Below are positions 46,938 through 57,439 of a stretch of 64,000 nt of DNA, piece after piece. The stretch is from CAWAMR01 sp963783095 (GTDB taxonomy: Bacteria > Planctomycetota > Planctomycetia > Gemmatales > Gemmataceae). The stretch covers positions 1 through 64,000 of the forward strand of contig CAWAMR010000021.1 in NCBI GenBank assembly GCA_963783095.1, in the 5' to 3' direction. The notes under the pieces were generated by a model, which worked only from the letters and a program-made list of their open reading frames with translations, was not told the DNA's origin and did not search any database. The position numbers and the translations under genes were made by a program. Every line of letters starts with the position of its first letter. Positions within the stretch are counted from its first letter, which is position 1.

Positions 46938-47885
46938 TCAGGCGCGAACCTTTCGGTCATGTAATCTTCGAGCGATCGCCACGAGTACCATCGAAACAAA
47001 AAAGCCCGCAACGCTCAAAGTAATGATAGTGCCGCTCGGTCCAAACTGTACGGGTTTGCCCGGCCCAAGTCGAACGTGCAGGATGCTGCTGAGGTACAAC
47101 CCCAACATTCCCGCGACGATACTCAACGTCAAGGTCCACCAGAACATCTGTCGAAGGTTGCGCGAAAAATTAGTTGCAGTGGCAGCGGGTACGATCAACA
47201 TCGCGTTAATGAGCAAAACACCCACTGCGCTGATCGACAGATTCACGATGAAGGCCAGCAGAATGATAAAGAGGTAACTATTCACTCGAAGTGAAACCCG
47301 CCGGGACCGCGCCAGACTCGTGTTGAAACTGCCGAGCAGAAGATGATTGAAGCGCCACATCAATAAACCGATGGTCATCAAGAGCAAGACCGCAAGATAA
47401 AGCAAATCGATGTCCTTGACGAAGATCGGGCTTCCGAAAAGGAATTGTTCGGGATCGATCGCACGCCGGCCTTTCAGCGCGGTCAGAAGCATGGCCCCAA
47501 ATCCGATAGCGCCGGCAAAAAACACGCCGATGACCGTATCACTCGCCAACCCGGTATTTTCCCGGACAAAGGCGATACCGATGCCGATCGACGCGCCAAA
47601 GCCGACCATCACCAGAGGAACAAACCACCTCTGCAATTCCTCGCGTTCCCGGCCGATCGCCATGAAGTAGGTCATCAGTATGCCAAGAGCCACTCCTGCG
47701 AAAGCACAGTGCGCCATCGCATCGCTGAAAAATGCCATGCGATTGCCCACGACCATGGCACCGACCATGCCGCAAACGATGGAAATCAGAAGAACGGAGA
47801 GCAAGGCTCGCAGTTCAAAGCCTTCCAGGTTGAGATGGTCGGCGAGCGTATCCAGAAACTCAAAGGCGATGACTGCGAACATCAT
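46938..47885 (-). CDS. Metal ABC transporter permease, ZnuB/MntB-like
   Basis: 315 aa, about eight helices. The ABC-3 family signature is DAMAHCAFAGVALGIL and FSDAMAH, with GVLLINAMLIVPAATA later. It imports Zn2+, Mn2+ or Fe2+ with an ATPase and a binding protein, but neither is in the window. Its ATG overlaps the stop of the aminotransferase gene by four bases. The direction and spacing link it to the YraQ and His-rich genes downstream. Confidence 0.88.
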   Translation of the reverse strand: MMFAVIAFEFLDTLADHLNLEGFELRALLSVLLISIVCGMVGAMVVGNRMAFFSDAMAHCAFAGVALGILMTYFMAIGREREELQRWFVPLVMVGFGASIGIGIAFVRENTGLASDTVIGVFFAGAIGFGAMLLTALKGRRAIDPEQFLFGSPIFVKDIDLLYLAVLLLMTIGLLMWRFNHLLLGSFNTSLARSRRVSLRVNSYLFIILLAFIVNLSISAVGVLLINAMLIVPAATATNFSRNLRQMFWWTLTLSIVAGMLGLYLSSILHVRLGPGKPVQFGPSGTIITLSVAGFFVSMVLVAIARRLHDRKVRA

Positions 47886-49339
47886 CGTGCCCCCGTCAAG
47901 ACGGGCTTGGTCGTGTTCGGCGCTGACTCGGCAAGTGGAGCGAGCAGCTTTTCCATCAATTCCATCGAACGGTGCGCTTCAGCCTCGGTGATCGTTAGAG
48001 GCGGTGAGATGCGGATGACCTTTTTCGCCAGCGCGCCGAGCATGTGGATGCCATCCCCCGTCGGCGCTTCGCCACGGTAGCAGGTGAGGATCACGGTATT
48101 CGCCCATTCCGCCGCGGTTTTTCCGGCATGGTCGCGCATTTCCAGGCCCCAGACCATTCCACCCTTTTCGCCCCGAACATTGGCGACAAACGGATACTTC
48201 TTGAGCTGAATCAAGCCCAACTCGATGATCGCCGAGGCTTTTCGCGCTACGCCCAGGACGTCGGTAGCGGCGAACTCATCGAGGGTAGCGAGAACGGCAG
48301 CGCAACTCAGAGGATTCGCGCTCCAGGTATCCGAGCCTTCGCCATAACCCAGAGCATCGAACAGATCTTTCCGTCCCACCGCGGCCGCAACGGGCACTCC
48401 GTTACCCAGTCCCTTACCGAGGACCACAATGTCCGGCTCAATTCCATAGGTTTCAAACGCGAAAAGTGATCCTGTCCGTCCGAAATTTGCCTGGACCTCA
48501 TCGAGGATGAAGATAATATCGTTGTCGCGACAGAAGCGTTGAAGAAGCTGAAAATACTCCTTGGGCGGATGGTATGAACCGCCGGCACCGAGATACGGTT
48601 CCGTGATGAGACAGTTGATTTTCTTTCCGTTTTGCGCAAGAGTGTTTCAAGTTCTTTCTGGTAGGGCAGGGGATCAAACTTATCATCTCGATTGGAAACG
48701 TCGAGACATTCCTTCATCGGGAAGCCGATGAAACGCACGCGCGGATCGCGATGGTGATCGGTTTCGCAGCCGCTCACGGAATCGGCCAGACCCTTCTTGC
48801 CGTGAAATCCATATCGAGTGGCCAGGATCATGGATCGAGATTCGTCCCGTTCCAGGGCAGTCCAGAGTGCCTTTTGAATCGCTTCGGAGCCTGATGCAGC
48901 CCACATCACCTGTTGAAGCCGGCTGCCGCCCTTGGAGTTTTGCAACGTCTCGACGAGCCGACGACTCGCGGCGATTTCGATCGGAGTCACGGCGTTGTAG
49001 GCGTTCATCGCCACCGCGGAAAAGTAACCCGCCGGGATCGATGAAGCCTGTCCATTGAAGCTGGCATTGCCGAGACGGAGATCGACCGGCCAGCCCATGT
49101 TTTGGAAGAAGCGTTGTGTCCAGGAGATAGGATTGTGTCCGAGGTTGGCGACGAGCACGCCCGAAGAGAAGTCGTAGAGGCGTTTGCCTTCCGGTGTCCA
49201 GTGATAGATGCCGGCGCTGATGGCCGAGAACGGCTTGCGAAGGGGTATAAGTTCGCAGTGACGCTGGCTTATATTGCGCCATATTCTCGCGCGTTTCATT
49301 GGAGCATTTCTCGGCGGGATGGACTATGGGAGAGGTCAT
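47882..49339 (-). CDS. Class III PLP-dependent aminotransferase, two frameshifts
   Basis: About 485 aa when joined. Substrate and cofactor landmarks are GIYHWTPEGKRLYDFSSGV, AASGSEAIQKAL, then in the other frame FILDEVQANFGRTGSL (PLP-binding Asp and aromatic stack) and VVLGKGLGNGVPVA with the Schiff-base Lys. The frame is lost near 48640 (before NGKKINCLITEPYLG) and near 49262 (between MAQYKPA and CELIPLRKPF). It is related to acetylornithine and 4-aminobutyrate aminotransferases; the substrate is unknown. ATGA overlaps kptA. Confidence 0.85.
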
Positions 49340-49895
49340 CTTTTCTCCTCTTCGAGCAACCGAAGGTAAGCGGGGGGAACGCGATCCGTGAGCCAAACAC
49401 CGTTGCTGGAAACATAGAAAACAAAGCCGTCGCGGGCCATCTTTTCTGCATCGACGACCAAAATCGCCGGCTTACCATGCCGCATTCCGACCTTGAAAGC
49501 GGTCTCGAAATCCAGCGAAAGATGAACGTGATGCCGGCTCATCTTGTTCAGTCCATCCTCGAGAATGGCCGCGAGCGGGCCATGACTAGTGCCGTGATAG
49601 AGGATCGGGGGAGGGGGCGTCGGTTCCAGTTGCAAATCGATCTCAACGGAATGGCCCTGATTCGCGGCATGTGCTGGCCCGTTTCGTCGAAGGCGAAGCG
49701 TTGTTTGCTATTGTCGGCGACGACCTGGTCGAGTTCGCTTCGCCAGATGGAGAAACCGGCTTTGTGACAGGCTTCAAACAATAGGTCAACGGCAACCCAT
49801 CCACCTGGTTCCAGAGTCAACCCAATTTCGTCGGGAGCATGGCGCAGGTGCTTTGAGAGAAACTTGCTGACGTGAATAAGGCGTTTGGCGTTCAT
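49336..49895 (-). CDS. kptA: RNA 2'-phosphotransferase, Tpt1/KptA family, frameshifted
   Basis: About 186 aa. It transfers the 2'-phosphate from RNA to NAD+. Motifs are VSKFLSKHLRHAPDEIGL, NQGHSVEIDL, LYHGTSHG and HHVHLSLDFETAFKVG. The frame changes near 49665, after FDETGQH, with the 560-base span one short. In bacteria the biological substrate is unclear, since the tRNA splicing it serves in yeast is absent. It is first in a coupled run with the aminotransferase and metal permease. Confidence 0.9.
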
Positions 49896-49985
49896 ACTGC
49901 ATCCGGCATTGAGACTTTGAGCCAATGCCGCGCGAATTTCAGAGGATAGCGCGGCAAGAATAATTTCAGAAGGGAAGATTCCGGA

Positions 49986-50655
49986 TTACGAGGAACCATT
50001 TTTGGGGGCCGAATTCTTGGTTTTGAGTCTTTCCACTAATGCCGCACCCATGTCAGGGGGTAGCGCGGCTAGAATTTCGTCCAGCGACATCTCTTTGAGT
50101 CGCTTTTCGGCCATGAATTTAAGTCGCTCTTCCGGCGACAAGCCATAGTACAGCATTTCGGGAAAGAACTTGAGAAACACTTCAGCTTCCGGAGTCATGT
50201 TCTTGCGGATCCTTGCCCAATATTCCAGCGCGAACTCTTTTAGTAAGTCTGGCATAAATGCTCCTTCCAGGCGATATTGTTCAAATACTTCCAGCAACAA
50301 AGAACTCGAATTCTGCGACCGTACCACAAAATGTGCTGAACCGTACCGCGTCAAATCCTTTCGGGCACTAAACACGTGAAACATGGCGTTGTGTTCTTCC
50401 TCCGGCAATTCATGCACCACGATGATTCGGAGGGTTCCCGTATAGTGGAGCACTTCATAAACGCCCGGCTGCACCGGCATCAAATGCACCCGTCGAGCCA
50501 GGCTCTGCGGAAAGCGAACCGTTACAGCGAATAGCCGAAAATCAGTCTCCGGTAACAGAGTCTGCATGTCCGGACTGACCTGTTTTCGGTAGTTGACGTA
50601 GTGGCCGATCAACTCGCTCAGCGCCGAACTCGCGAATGAGTCGCTTGGGGTTCAT
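49986..50655 (-). CDS. Conserved-looking hypothetical protein, frameshifted
   Basis: About 222 aa. The ATG at 50655 (MNPKRL) overlaps the previous stop as TGATG, and a one-base shift near 50630 joins it to ASSALSELIGHYVNYRKQ. The body has FRLFAVTVRFPQSLARRV and an end with LSPEERLKFMAEKRLKEM, the latter being a repeat type seen in Rpn-like and planctomycete nuclease-like proteins. I cannot assign an activity. Soluble, no signal. Confidence 0.6.
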
Positions 50656-51951
50656 CAGACACGGTCGGGGTAAAGGATCGTCGGTTCGCCGCGACGCGGA
50701 TACAGCACCAGTCCGCCGAGCGAGCCATTAACTTCGACCAAACACCCCGGTTCGCCTTCTGCGTGGCGTTTCAAGATCGCTTCCATCGCCTGCACGATGG
50801 CCACGCAATTTCGGTCCGCGGATAAATCGTTGTAAGTCAGGGCACTCATTTCTTTCAGTCGATCGCCGCGCTTCTCGGCAGGACCGCCATATTCGACGTA
50901 GGCGACCTCCTCAAAAAACGCGGAGAATCTCGATGCCGTAGCCGCGCTGCGAGCGCTCGCCCCAGGGTTCGAGGAACGTGCCGTTGTAATGATGGTTCGG
51001 CGTGTATCTTGAGTTCGCTGGGCGTCTTGCCTTCGATCGTGCACTCGACGCCGCGCTTGCGCTGTGGGCGTTCCAGACGCCGTTGTCGAAGCGGAATTGC
51101 ACTTCCTGCTCGACATAGCCGGGGAAGTTGTCGGGCGTGACCCAACTGGTGTGGATGTCGAAGGCCGCTTCGCGGCCGTCGGGGTGAGTGTAGACGACCT
51201 GCAGTTGCGACGGAGTCCCAGGTCGGGCCGTCGGCCGGGCCGACGAGGCCGCGCTGGCCGGTGCAGGTGATGCGGCGTAGCTGCCAAGCGGGGCCGAACG
51301 TGAAGTCGATCAGCTTGATGTAATGGACCGCGACATAGGTGCCCGGATTGCGGCCGTTGATCCACTCGGCGAACTGGCCGCCGCTGAAATCGATCTTGGG
51401 CTCCAGCAGCGAGCAGTAGCCGTTGTTGACGTGCTGCAGGTCGCCGTCGACGACATAGCGTGCGCAGCTTCTTGTGGTCGGGATCGGCCAGCTTGTGATA
51501 GACGACCTTGGCCAGCACGTTGCTTCTCGCGGGCCAAGCGCTCCAGCTCGTCGAGTTCCTGCAAGCGACAGGACCGACGGCTTTTCGATCAGCACGTGCT
51601 TGCCCGCCTGCAGAGCCAGCTGGGCGGCGTCGAAGTGGCGATCGTCGGGCGTGGCGACGCAGACAGCAGTCGACGTCTTCGGCGAAGCAGATCTTGCTCG
51701 ACGGCATCGGGGCCGGAGCAACTGGCGAAGGCGTGCAACTGGTCCGGACTGCTCGCGGATATGCTTCGGCCCGGCTGCCGGTGCGGCTGGCGACGGCGGC
51801 CAGTTCGACCTCGACGACGCCGAAGTCGGCTCGATAGAGGCCGTTCGCGTGCAACTGCTTCGAAGAACGGGCGATAGGTTTCGTCGAAGATCATGCCCAG
51901 GCCGACCATGCCGGCCCGGAGAGGGGAGCGGGAAGTAGTTGAAGAGATCAT
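50655..51951 (-). pseudogene. Gfo/Idh/MocA oxidoreductase, multiply frameshifted
   Basis: The reading frame changes six or more times between about 51000 and 51900. Recognisable parts are MVGLGMIFDETYRPFFE (cofactor site), SWLCRRASTC-type shadows replaced by QLALQAGKHVLIEKP, VVYHKLADPDHKKLR, FGPAWQLRRITCTGQRG and, in one clean frame to the end, EEVAYVEYGGPAEKRG. The EKP motif is typical of the family. The interior is much richer in GC than its flanks. As with hpd it is either a decayed or badly assembled gene. It precedes the 49986-50655 gene by a TGATG overlap. Confidence 0.75.
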
Positions 51952-51995
51952 ACTCCCATTATCACTCAGTACGAGTTCTGGACAACAATCCTTAG

Positions 51996-54247
51996 TCATT
52001 CTTTAGTTGGGTCCGTCGCGACAAGCCGAAATTGCTTGTAGGTTCCTCCTCCACCGAAAAAGATATGGGTGTTTTTCTTATTCAGAAACTTTCCTACCTC
52101 AGTGATGTCTGGAATGATCTTTTCGATATCGTCGTCTGAAGTTCCGTCGTTATCGACATCTACCGAAAAGGTCACGACATCACCTTTTTTCTCCAGAATG
52201 AACCGATGGGTTCCTTCCTTTGATATCTTGCCTGCGCCGCCGATACCCCGTCCTGGTTCATTCCCGAATCTGATCGCACCACCATCGACGTTGGGTGGAT
52301 GAATCGCAAAATAGACAGAATTCTTAGGCTCGCTGCCGACGCCGCGTTCCGCCTCGCCGAGTCCGACGAAGACAATTTCCTTCGCTGTTCCGCTCTTGAG
52401 CGTGTAGAGAAGCTCAAACTTAAAGTTTTTCGTCAGGTAGTCGCCCTTTTTTGTTACAACATAGTTGCGGCCGTTTGTGATAAGACCATCCTTGTTTGCC
52501 GAGAACGCCTTGCTCGCTTGAAATAGAATCGGGAAAGGATTCTTCCCGCCGAGGGGACTCCACTTCCCCTCACCCTGAGTGATCGAGGCACCCGAAGTCG
52601 AGGTGGTTTTCGCGGCAGGTGTGCCCAGTCTCCAGCTTTTTGCAATGTCTGGAAAACTCTTCGTAAACGCTTCGCGCTGAACCGTTCCACCCTCCGTTTG
52701 CAGATTTCCCATCACGCGAGCCAGTGCGGGTGATCGTTTCAGTAGTCTCTCGAACTCTTCCACTTTGAGGTTTGCTTCCGCTGCTGCCAATGGCAAATCC
52801 AGTTCTGACTCAAACACTCCGGCCAGGACGGCAATTGGTTCGCTTATGCCCAGTTGAATTCCTGCGTTCTCAATGGCTTTGCGATATTTTTCGGCATCTT
52901 CCTTCATCTTTTCCAAAAGTTTATCCTTGGCCGGATACAAGCCGAGAATCGCTTCCGCTTCCTTCTTGCTAAAGGCGTTGGGGTTCTTCTCCACATGAGC
53001 ACGAATCTGGTCGTCTTTTGGCAGGATGCCCCGGACATGACAAGACATGCAGGAGACCCCGTTTTCCACTGCTCGATCAGGCCGTTTCGGATCGCTCACA
53101 ATGTCTGTCGGACCTTTTTGGATCCGTTTGCCTTCACCATTGACAAGCATATATCCCTGAAAACCATTGGGCAAACTGAAGATCAGTTCTCCTCCGTCAT
53201 GCTTGAATAACTTATCACTGGTTCCTGGGCCTAGCGGATAGGCAAATAAGTTTTGATGATCGGTGTTTTTCCCAAAATCATAACTCTTCCAATAGTAACC
53301 GTAACTGGATTCGTGCCGTTCAATGAGCCGGTTGTTCCGCGAGACCGCCGAACCATTAAATCCAGCCCGCATCGCTTGACCTGTGCGGATGTTTTCCTCA
53401 ACTTCCACGCGCAGAAGAGTTTCCAGTTCTTGCTCAGTCCCAGGTAACTGGAGAACATCGTGATACAGCGGTGGACGAGAAGCAGTCGCCACAAACCAAT
53501 CACCTCGGACGTAGGGTAATGCACAACCAGCATCGGTATAGAGCGCTTTGGCGTTCGGAATCGAGGGATAAACGAGGCCGTAGGGATCGGCCCCAGCGAT
53601 CAGATCCCAAGTTTTGGGTGCCCACTTATAATTGCGCAAATCTATCCGCAAGATTGTCTTGGCGGAATCGATGGGCGCGGGAGATATCGCTTTGCGTCCC
53701 CAAGAAAGGCTGTTGATCAGTTTTGCGACCCCATTGCGATAGCTCTGGATCTCATCTTCTGATGCCCGGCGTTATAGAGATGGGTTAGAGTGAAATAACG
53801 AATGAACTTCCGATCAGAGGGATCTTTCAATTTGAGATCATCGGCCATGAATTTCAATATTTCGTCGATGGATACGAACTTTCGTTCGGATTTGACGGGA
53901 TTGAAGTCGGGGGCACCAGCCGCGATCCACTTTTTGAGCAGTTCAATATCCTCTTTGCTGGGACGTTGCTTCTCGCCTTCCGGCGGCATGTCTTCATTCT
54001 GGACTCTGTGAAACAATTTTGATTTTGCCGCATCTCCGGGAATAATCTTCTTGCGTGCGACGAGTTGTTGTCGATCCAACAGATAACTGAACCCGCCTTC
54101 CACAGTGCCATTGTTTCCATGGCAGCTGTGACAATTCGTTGCGAGGATTTCACGTGCTTTTGCTGCGAGTTGCTTCCCATCTTGGGCATGGAGGTAATGA
54201 GTTGAGAGCAACATTCCGGCAATAATAACAATCAGATGCTTTTGCAT
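51996..54247 (-). CDS. Exported cytochrome c-type protein with two CxxCH sites, frameshifted
   Basis: About 750 aa. The signal peptide (LIVIIAGMLLSTHYLHA) and a first haem site CHSCHG are followed by a PSD1-like region, MPPEGEKQRPSKEDIELLKKW, then a second site CMSCHV. Between 54 and 53 kb the frame changes near 53768, from YNAGH to SEDEIQSYRNGVAKL. The C-terminal 180 residues form a beta-rich domain. Start at 54247 has GAGG seven bases upstream. Resembles planctomycete cytochromes linked to polymer degradation; partner enzyme unknown. Confidence 0.82.
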
Positions 54248-54448
54248 GTGGTGCCTCACGACAATGAAAACCTACGGTGTACGCGTTGTGTGGGGCATTG
54301 TCGCACTCACAAGGGTATTCTTCAATCGGGATTTCGAACTTTTGCGATTTGTATGAACGAGGACAAGTCTTTGCACGGAATATTAAGGACGGCAAGAAGG
54401 CGGGCTGGCACGTTAGTTTCTCCATTCGCGAAAACAGGAAAGGAAATC

Positions 54449-54950
54449 TCAATCGGTGGAGGGTCTTTCAACGACGCGCCAGGATTTTTCCGTCACTATG
54501 ATGATCCCGCAGCCCAGATGAGCCACAATGATCGGAGCAATAATCCATCCGGGAAACCACGGCGGGGCTGTCGATTCGTTCAGCGCCAGGCCAACTCCGT
54601 ATATGACGCCAAGTCCAATCACGCTCGTGAAGACGATACCTACCGCAAGAATCCGGTGGACGCCAGCTGCCTCCCAGCAGTAAACCATCAGCAGCATCGC
54701 CGCCAGGACGGGGATATAGAACGCAACTCCCCAACCGCTAACTCCTGCCGCAGAGGATGTAGCCTTCATCGGCCGAGCTCAGAAGGGTCAAAATGGCACC
54801 GATCCACCCGACGAAACTCAAAAAGCCCTTCGGTTTGCCGGGATCGCTGCTTTTCTGAGTCAAGGCAGCGAGAAACCACAGAACGGCACACAAAGGAATC
54901 GCGATGACAAAAGCGATTTTCGACGTATCAATGATTTCCGGATTGAACAT
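54449..54950 (-). CDS. Small multi-pass membrane protein, probably one frameshifted gene
   Basis: The first part (MFNPEIIDTSKIAFVIAI) has two helices and ends just after EGYILCGRS. The second, in another frame, continues with GWGVAFYIPVLAAMLLMVYC and three or four more helices. The 502-base span is one more than a multiple of three, so a single extra base near 54750 would give about 166 aa with five or six helices. Two overlapping genes remain possible. Function unknown. Confidence 0.55.
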
Positions 54951-55098
54951 GAGCGGCATCTCCAAAGGCCAATACTGGCTATGAGTTAGGTGCAAAATAG
55001 ATGATGATTACTCTTCAAGCTAACACGAGCATTGGAACCCGGCAATAGATCACAAACACTGAAGTTGCAAAAAGGTTCAATTCTCTGCGTTTAACAAC

Positions 55099-55191
55099 AC
55101 ATAATATTCATTATCGGACGTTGCTAATTCGGACCGCAATAATGCACGTTCGACCGTGAAAATCAACAACGTCCGATAATAGATGTTATGT
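55099..55191. repeat. 25-bp imperfect inverted repeat around TATCGGACGTTG
   Basis: Arms 55099-55123 and 55167-55191 are reverse complements with a perfect core ATTATCGGACGTTG, spaced by 43 bases. The 400-base gap between 54950 and 55353 contains nothing else I can support. It may be a miniature element or a recombination site. Confidence 0.75.
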
Positions 55192-55352
55192 ATGGTTATT
55201 GACGCAGTCTGGATTTAAACGTAACCTTTTAACTGGAAATGAGTTGCAAAAACCGATTCGGAGGGAATTGAACCTGACGGTGATGAACCTGCAATCAACG
55301 GAAAATCCCATTGGATGGACCCACGTGTCGATCGGCGAGCAACGTCGGCCGA

Positions 55353-56317
55353 TCAAGAGGCTCCGAGAAAGGCGCCGATTCGACGGAACTTCTCGTAGCG
55401 TTTTTGAAGCAATTCATCCGTACCCAAGAGCTGAAGCTCGCGCAGATAGCGCAACAGATATGTCTTCAACGATGAAGCCATTTCGCGCGGATCGCGATGC
55501 GCTCCACCGAGCGGCTCCTCGATCACGTCGTCGATCACACCATGCTTCGCCAGGTTCTGGGAAGTGAGTTTTAGCGCATCCGCCGCCCGCGGTTTGGTTT
55601 GATCGTTGGCCTGTTTCCATAAGATTCCCGCACAACCCTCTGGACTAATGACAGAGTAGTAAGCAAACTGCAACATGCTCACCCGATCTCCAATCCCAAT
55701 CCCCAATGCCCCGCCCGACCCCCCTTCTCCGATTACCACGCAAATAATGGGAGTTGGGATTCGCGACATCTCCAGAATGCTAGTCGCGATCAGTTGGGCT
55801 TGCCCGCGTTCTTCAGCACCGATTCCGGGAAATGCTCCAGGCGTGTCGATCAAACAGATGATGGGCAAATGAAACTTCGCGGCCAGCTTCATTCTGCTCA
55901 GAGCTTTCCGGTAGCCTTCGGGGTGCGCGCAGCCGTAATAGCACTCCTGGCGTTCGCGGAGCGTGTGTCCTTTCTGATGACCGATCAGAACGAGTTTGGA
56001 ATCGCCGATTCGAGTGAAGCCGCAGCGCATTGCGAGGTCGTCGCCAAACGCTCGATCGCCATGGAGTTCGACATAGTCCTCAAAGAGCAGATCCACATAG
56101 TCCATTGTTTGCGGTCGATCCGGATGCCTCGAAACCAGGACGGTTTCCCAAGCAGTCAAATTGCTGTATCTCTTTTTTTCAAGCTTGCAAGTTCTCGACG
56201 AATCCGGCGAATCTCTTCCAGATGCGAAATCCCAGTGCCGGCTCCCGCTTCCAGTTTCGCCAATATCTGCTCCAACTCGTGGATGTCATTTTCAAACGGC
56301 AATGGCGCTGCTGGCAT
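55353..56317 (-). CDS. accA: Acetyl-CoA carboxylase carboxyltransferase subunit alpha, frameshifted
   Basis: About 321 aa. It transfers the carboxyl group from biotin to acetyl-CoA together with AccD, starting fatty acid synthesis. N-terminal helices (MPAAPLPFENDIHELEQIL) pass through a shift in a seven-A run near 56180 to NLTAWETVLVSRHPDRP; the 965-base span is one short, fitting a missing A. The core has GDRAFGDD, FHLPIICLIDTPGAFPG, GEGGSGGALGIG and SPEGCAGILWK. Usually essential, so the shift is probably an error. Confidence 0.94.
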
Positions 56318-56390
56318 GGTCTGGCCCTCGAACGGATCTACACAATCGACGCGACCATTTTATGAACAACGGCACTCATCCGCAAATAAG

Positions 56391-56478
56391 GAGCAGGGCA
56401 GGGGGAGAAGGTCTTGTTCCCCCCCTCCCCTGCCCTGCCCTGCGTTTCAATCGGAATCGCTTCACCTGCCCTGCCCTG
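56391..56478. repeat. GGGCAGGG / CCCTGCCCTG low-complexity palindrome
   Basis: A run of GGGCAGGG is followed by several CCCTGCCCTG copies. It lies between accA and the kinase gene. Similar short GGGCAGGG tracts occur near 46890 and 57370. They look like a simple repeat family. Confidence 0.65.
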
Positions 56479-56479
56479 A

Positions 56480-57358
56480 CTACATGCCCATCCCCGTTTG
56501 TTCTTCCGGTGCCGGTTCCGATTTGAAAATGCGGATCATTCGCAGACCGATCAGCACATCGTGACAGGATTTCGGCCGATCTTCCTTCTTCTTCGACATC
56601 ATTTTCAGTATTAGAGCTGCCGCCTCATCGCTGATGTCTTTCTCGTAGACCTGCGGGGAGACTGGCTTTTCCACAAAGTGTTTTTGCAATAGTGCCTGAG
56701 GCGAGTTTCCTGTAAACGGCTTGCGTCCGGTCAGCAACTCGTAAAAAGTGATTCCCAAGCTGTAAATGTCCGAACGCGGATCGGGTTTTTCTCGGAGGAT
56801 CTGCTCCGGTGCCATGTAGCTCGCCGTGCCGGATCCTTTTTTCGCTTTGCGATAAAAAAGCTTGCCCAATCCCGTGGGGATTTTCTTGGTAATCGCGAAA
56901 TCGATCAGCTTCAGGTCGCCCGCGGCATTCACCAGAAAGTTTTCGGGCTTGACGTCGCAATGAACGTATCCACTTGCGTGCATGTACGCCAATCCCGTGG
57001 CAGACTGCTTGAAAATCTTTCGGGCATTCTCCTTGAGGAAGGCCGACTCCTTGCCCATGATTCGGGCTCGCAAACTACCTGAGGGAAAGAATTCCATGAT
57101 GAAATGCGGTGTGTTGGAATCGTGACTCACTTTGATAATGTGAATCACATTCTCGTGCCGCAGGACTGTGCCGACCGCCGCTTCATGAAATAGCTCGGCA
57201 CGAACATCGGGATTGCGGGCATGTTCGGGAAGCAGAATCTTCATCGCAAAATGGCGATGGCTGCTCGGCTCGACAACTTCATAGACTTGCGAGAACTTTC
57301 CCGTTTGCAACATCGTTCGCAGACGATAACCACCCAATGTATCCTGTACATCAGCCAA
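56480..57358 (-). CDS. Serine/threonine protein kinase with degenerate motifs
   Basis: 292 aa, cytosolic, no membrane helix. The kinase fold is clear: Lys40 in FAMKILLPEH, the catalytic loop YVHCDVKPENFLV (HCD in place of HRD), MAPEQIL and DIYSLGITFYELLTGRKPF. Unusual points: the Gly-rich loop is LQTGKFSQVYEV and DFG is DFA (LIDFAITKK). The catalytic Asp is present, but the Gly of DFG is not. It may be weakly active or regulated differently. No sensory domain. Located between accA and the reductase gene. Confidence 0.88.
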   Translation of the reverse strand: MADVQDTLGGYRLRTMLQTGKFSQVYEVVEPSSHRHFAMKILLPEHARNPDVRAELFHEAAVGTVLRHENVIHIIKVSHDSNTPHFIMEFFPSGSLRARIMGKESAFLKENARKIFKQSATGLAYMHASGYVHCDVKPENFLVNAAGDLKLIDFAITKKIPTGLGKLFYRKAKKGSGTASYMAPEQILREKPDPRSDIYSLGITFYELLTGRKPFTGNSPQALLQKHFVEKPVSPQVYEKDISDEAAALILKMMSKKKEDRPKSCHDVLIGLRMIRIFKSEPAPEEQTGMGM

Positions 57359-57439
57359 GAGACACCCCCCCCTGCCCTGCTGTCAAAACCGAACAGTCAA
57401 CCAGACTGAATCCGTTTATAAACGGTTCCCACGATTCCG

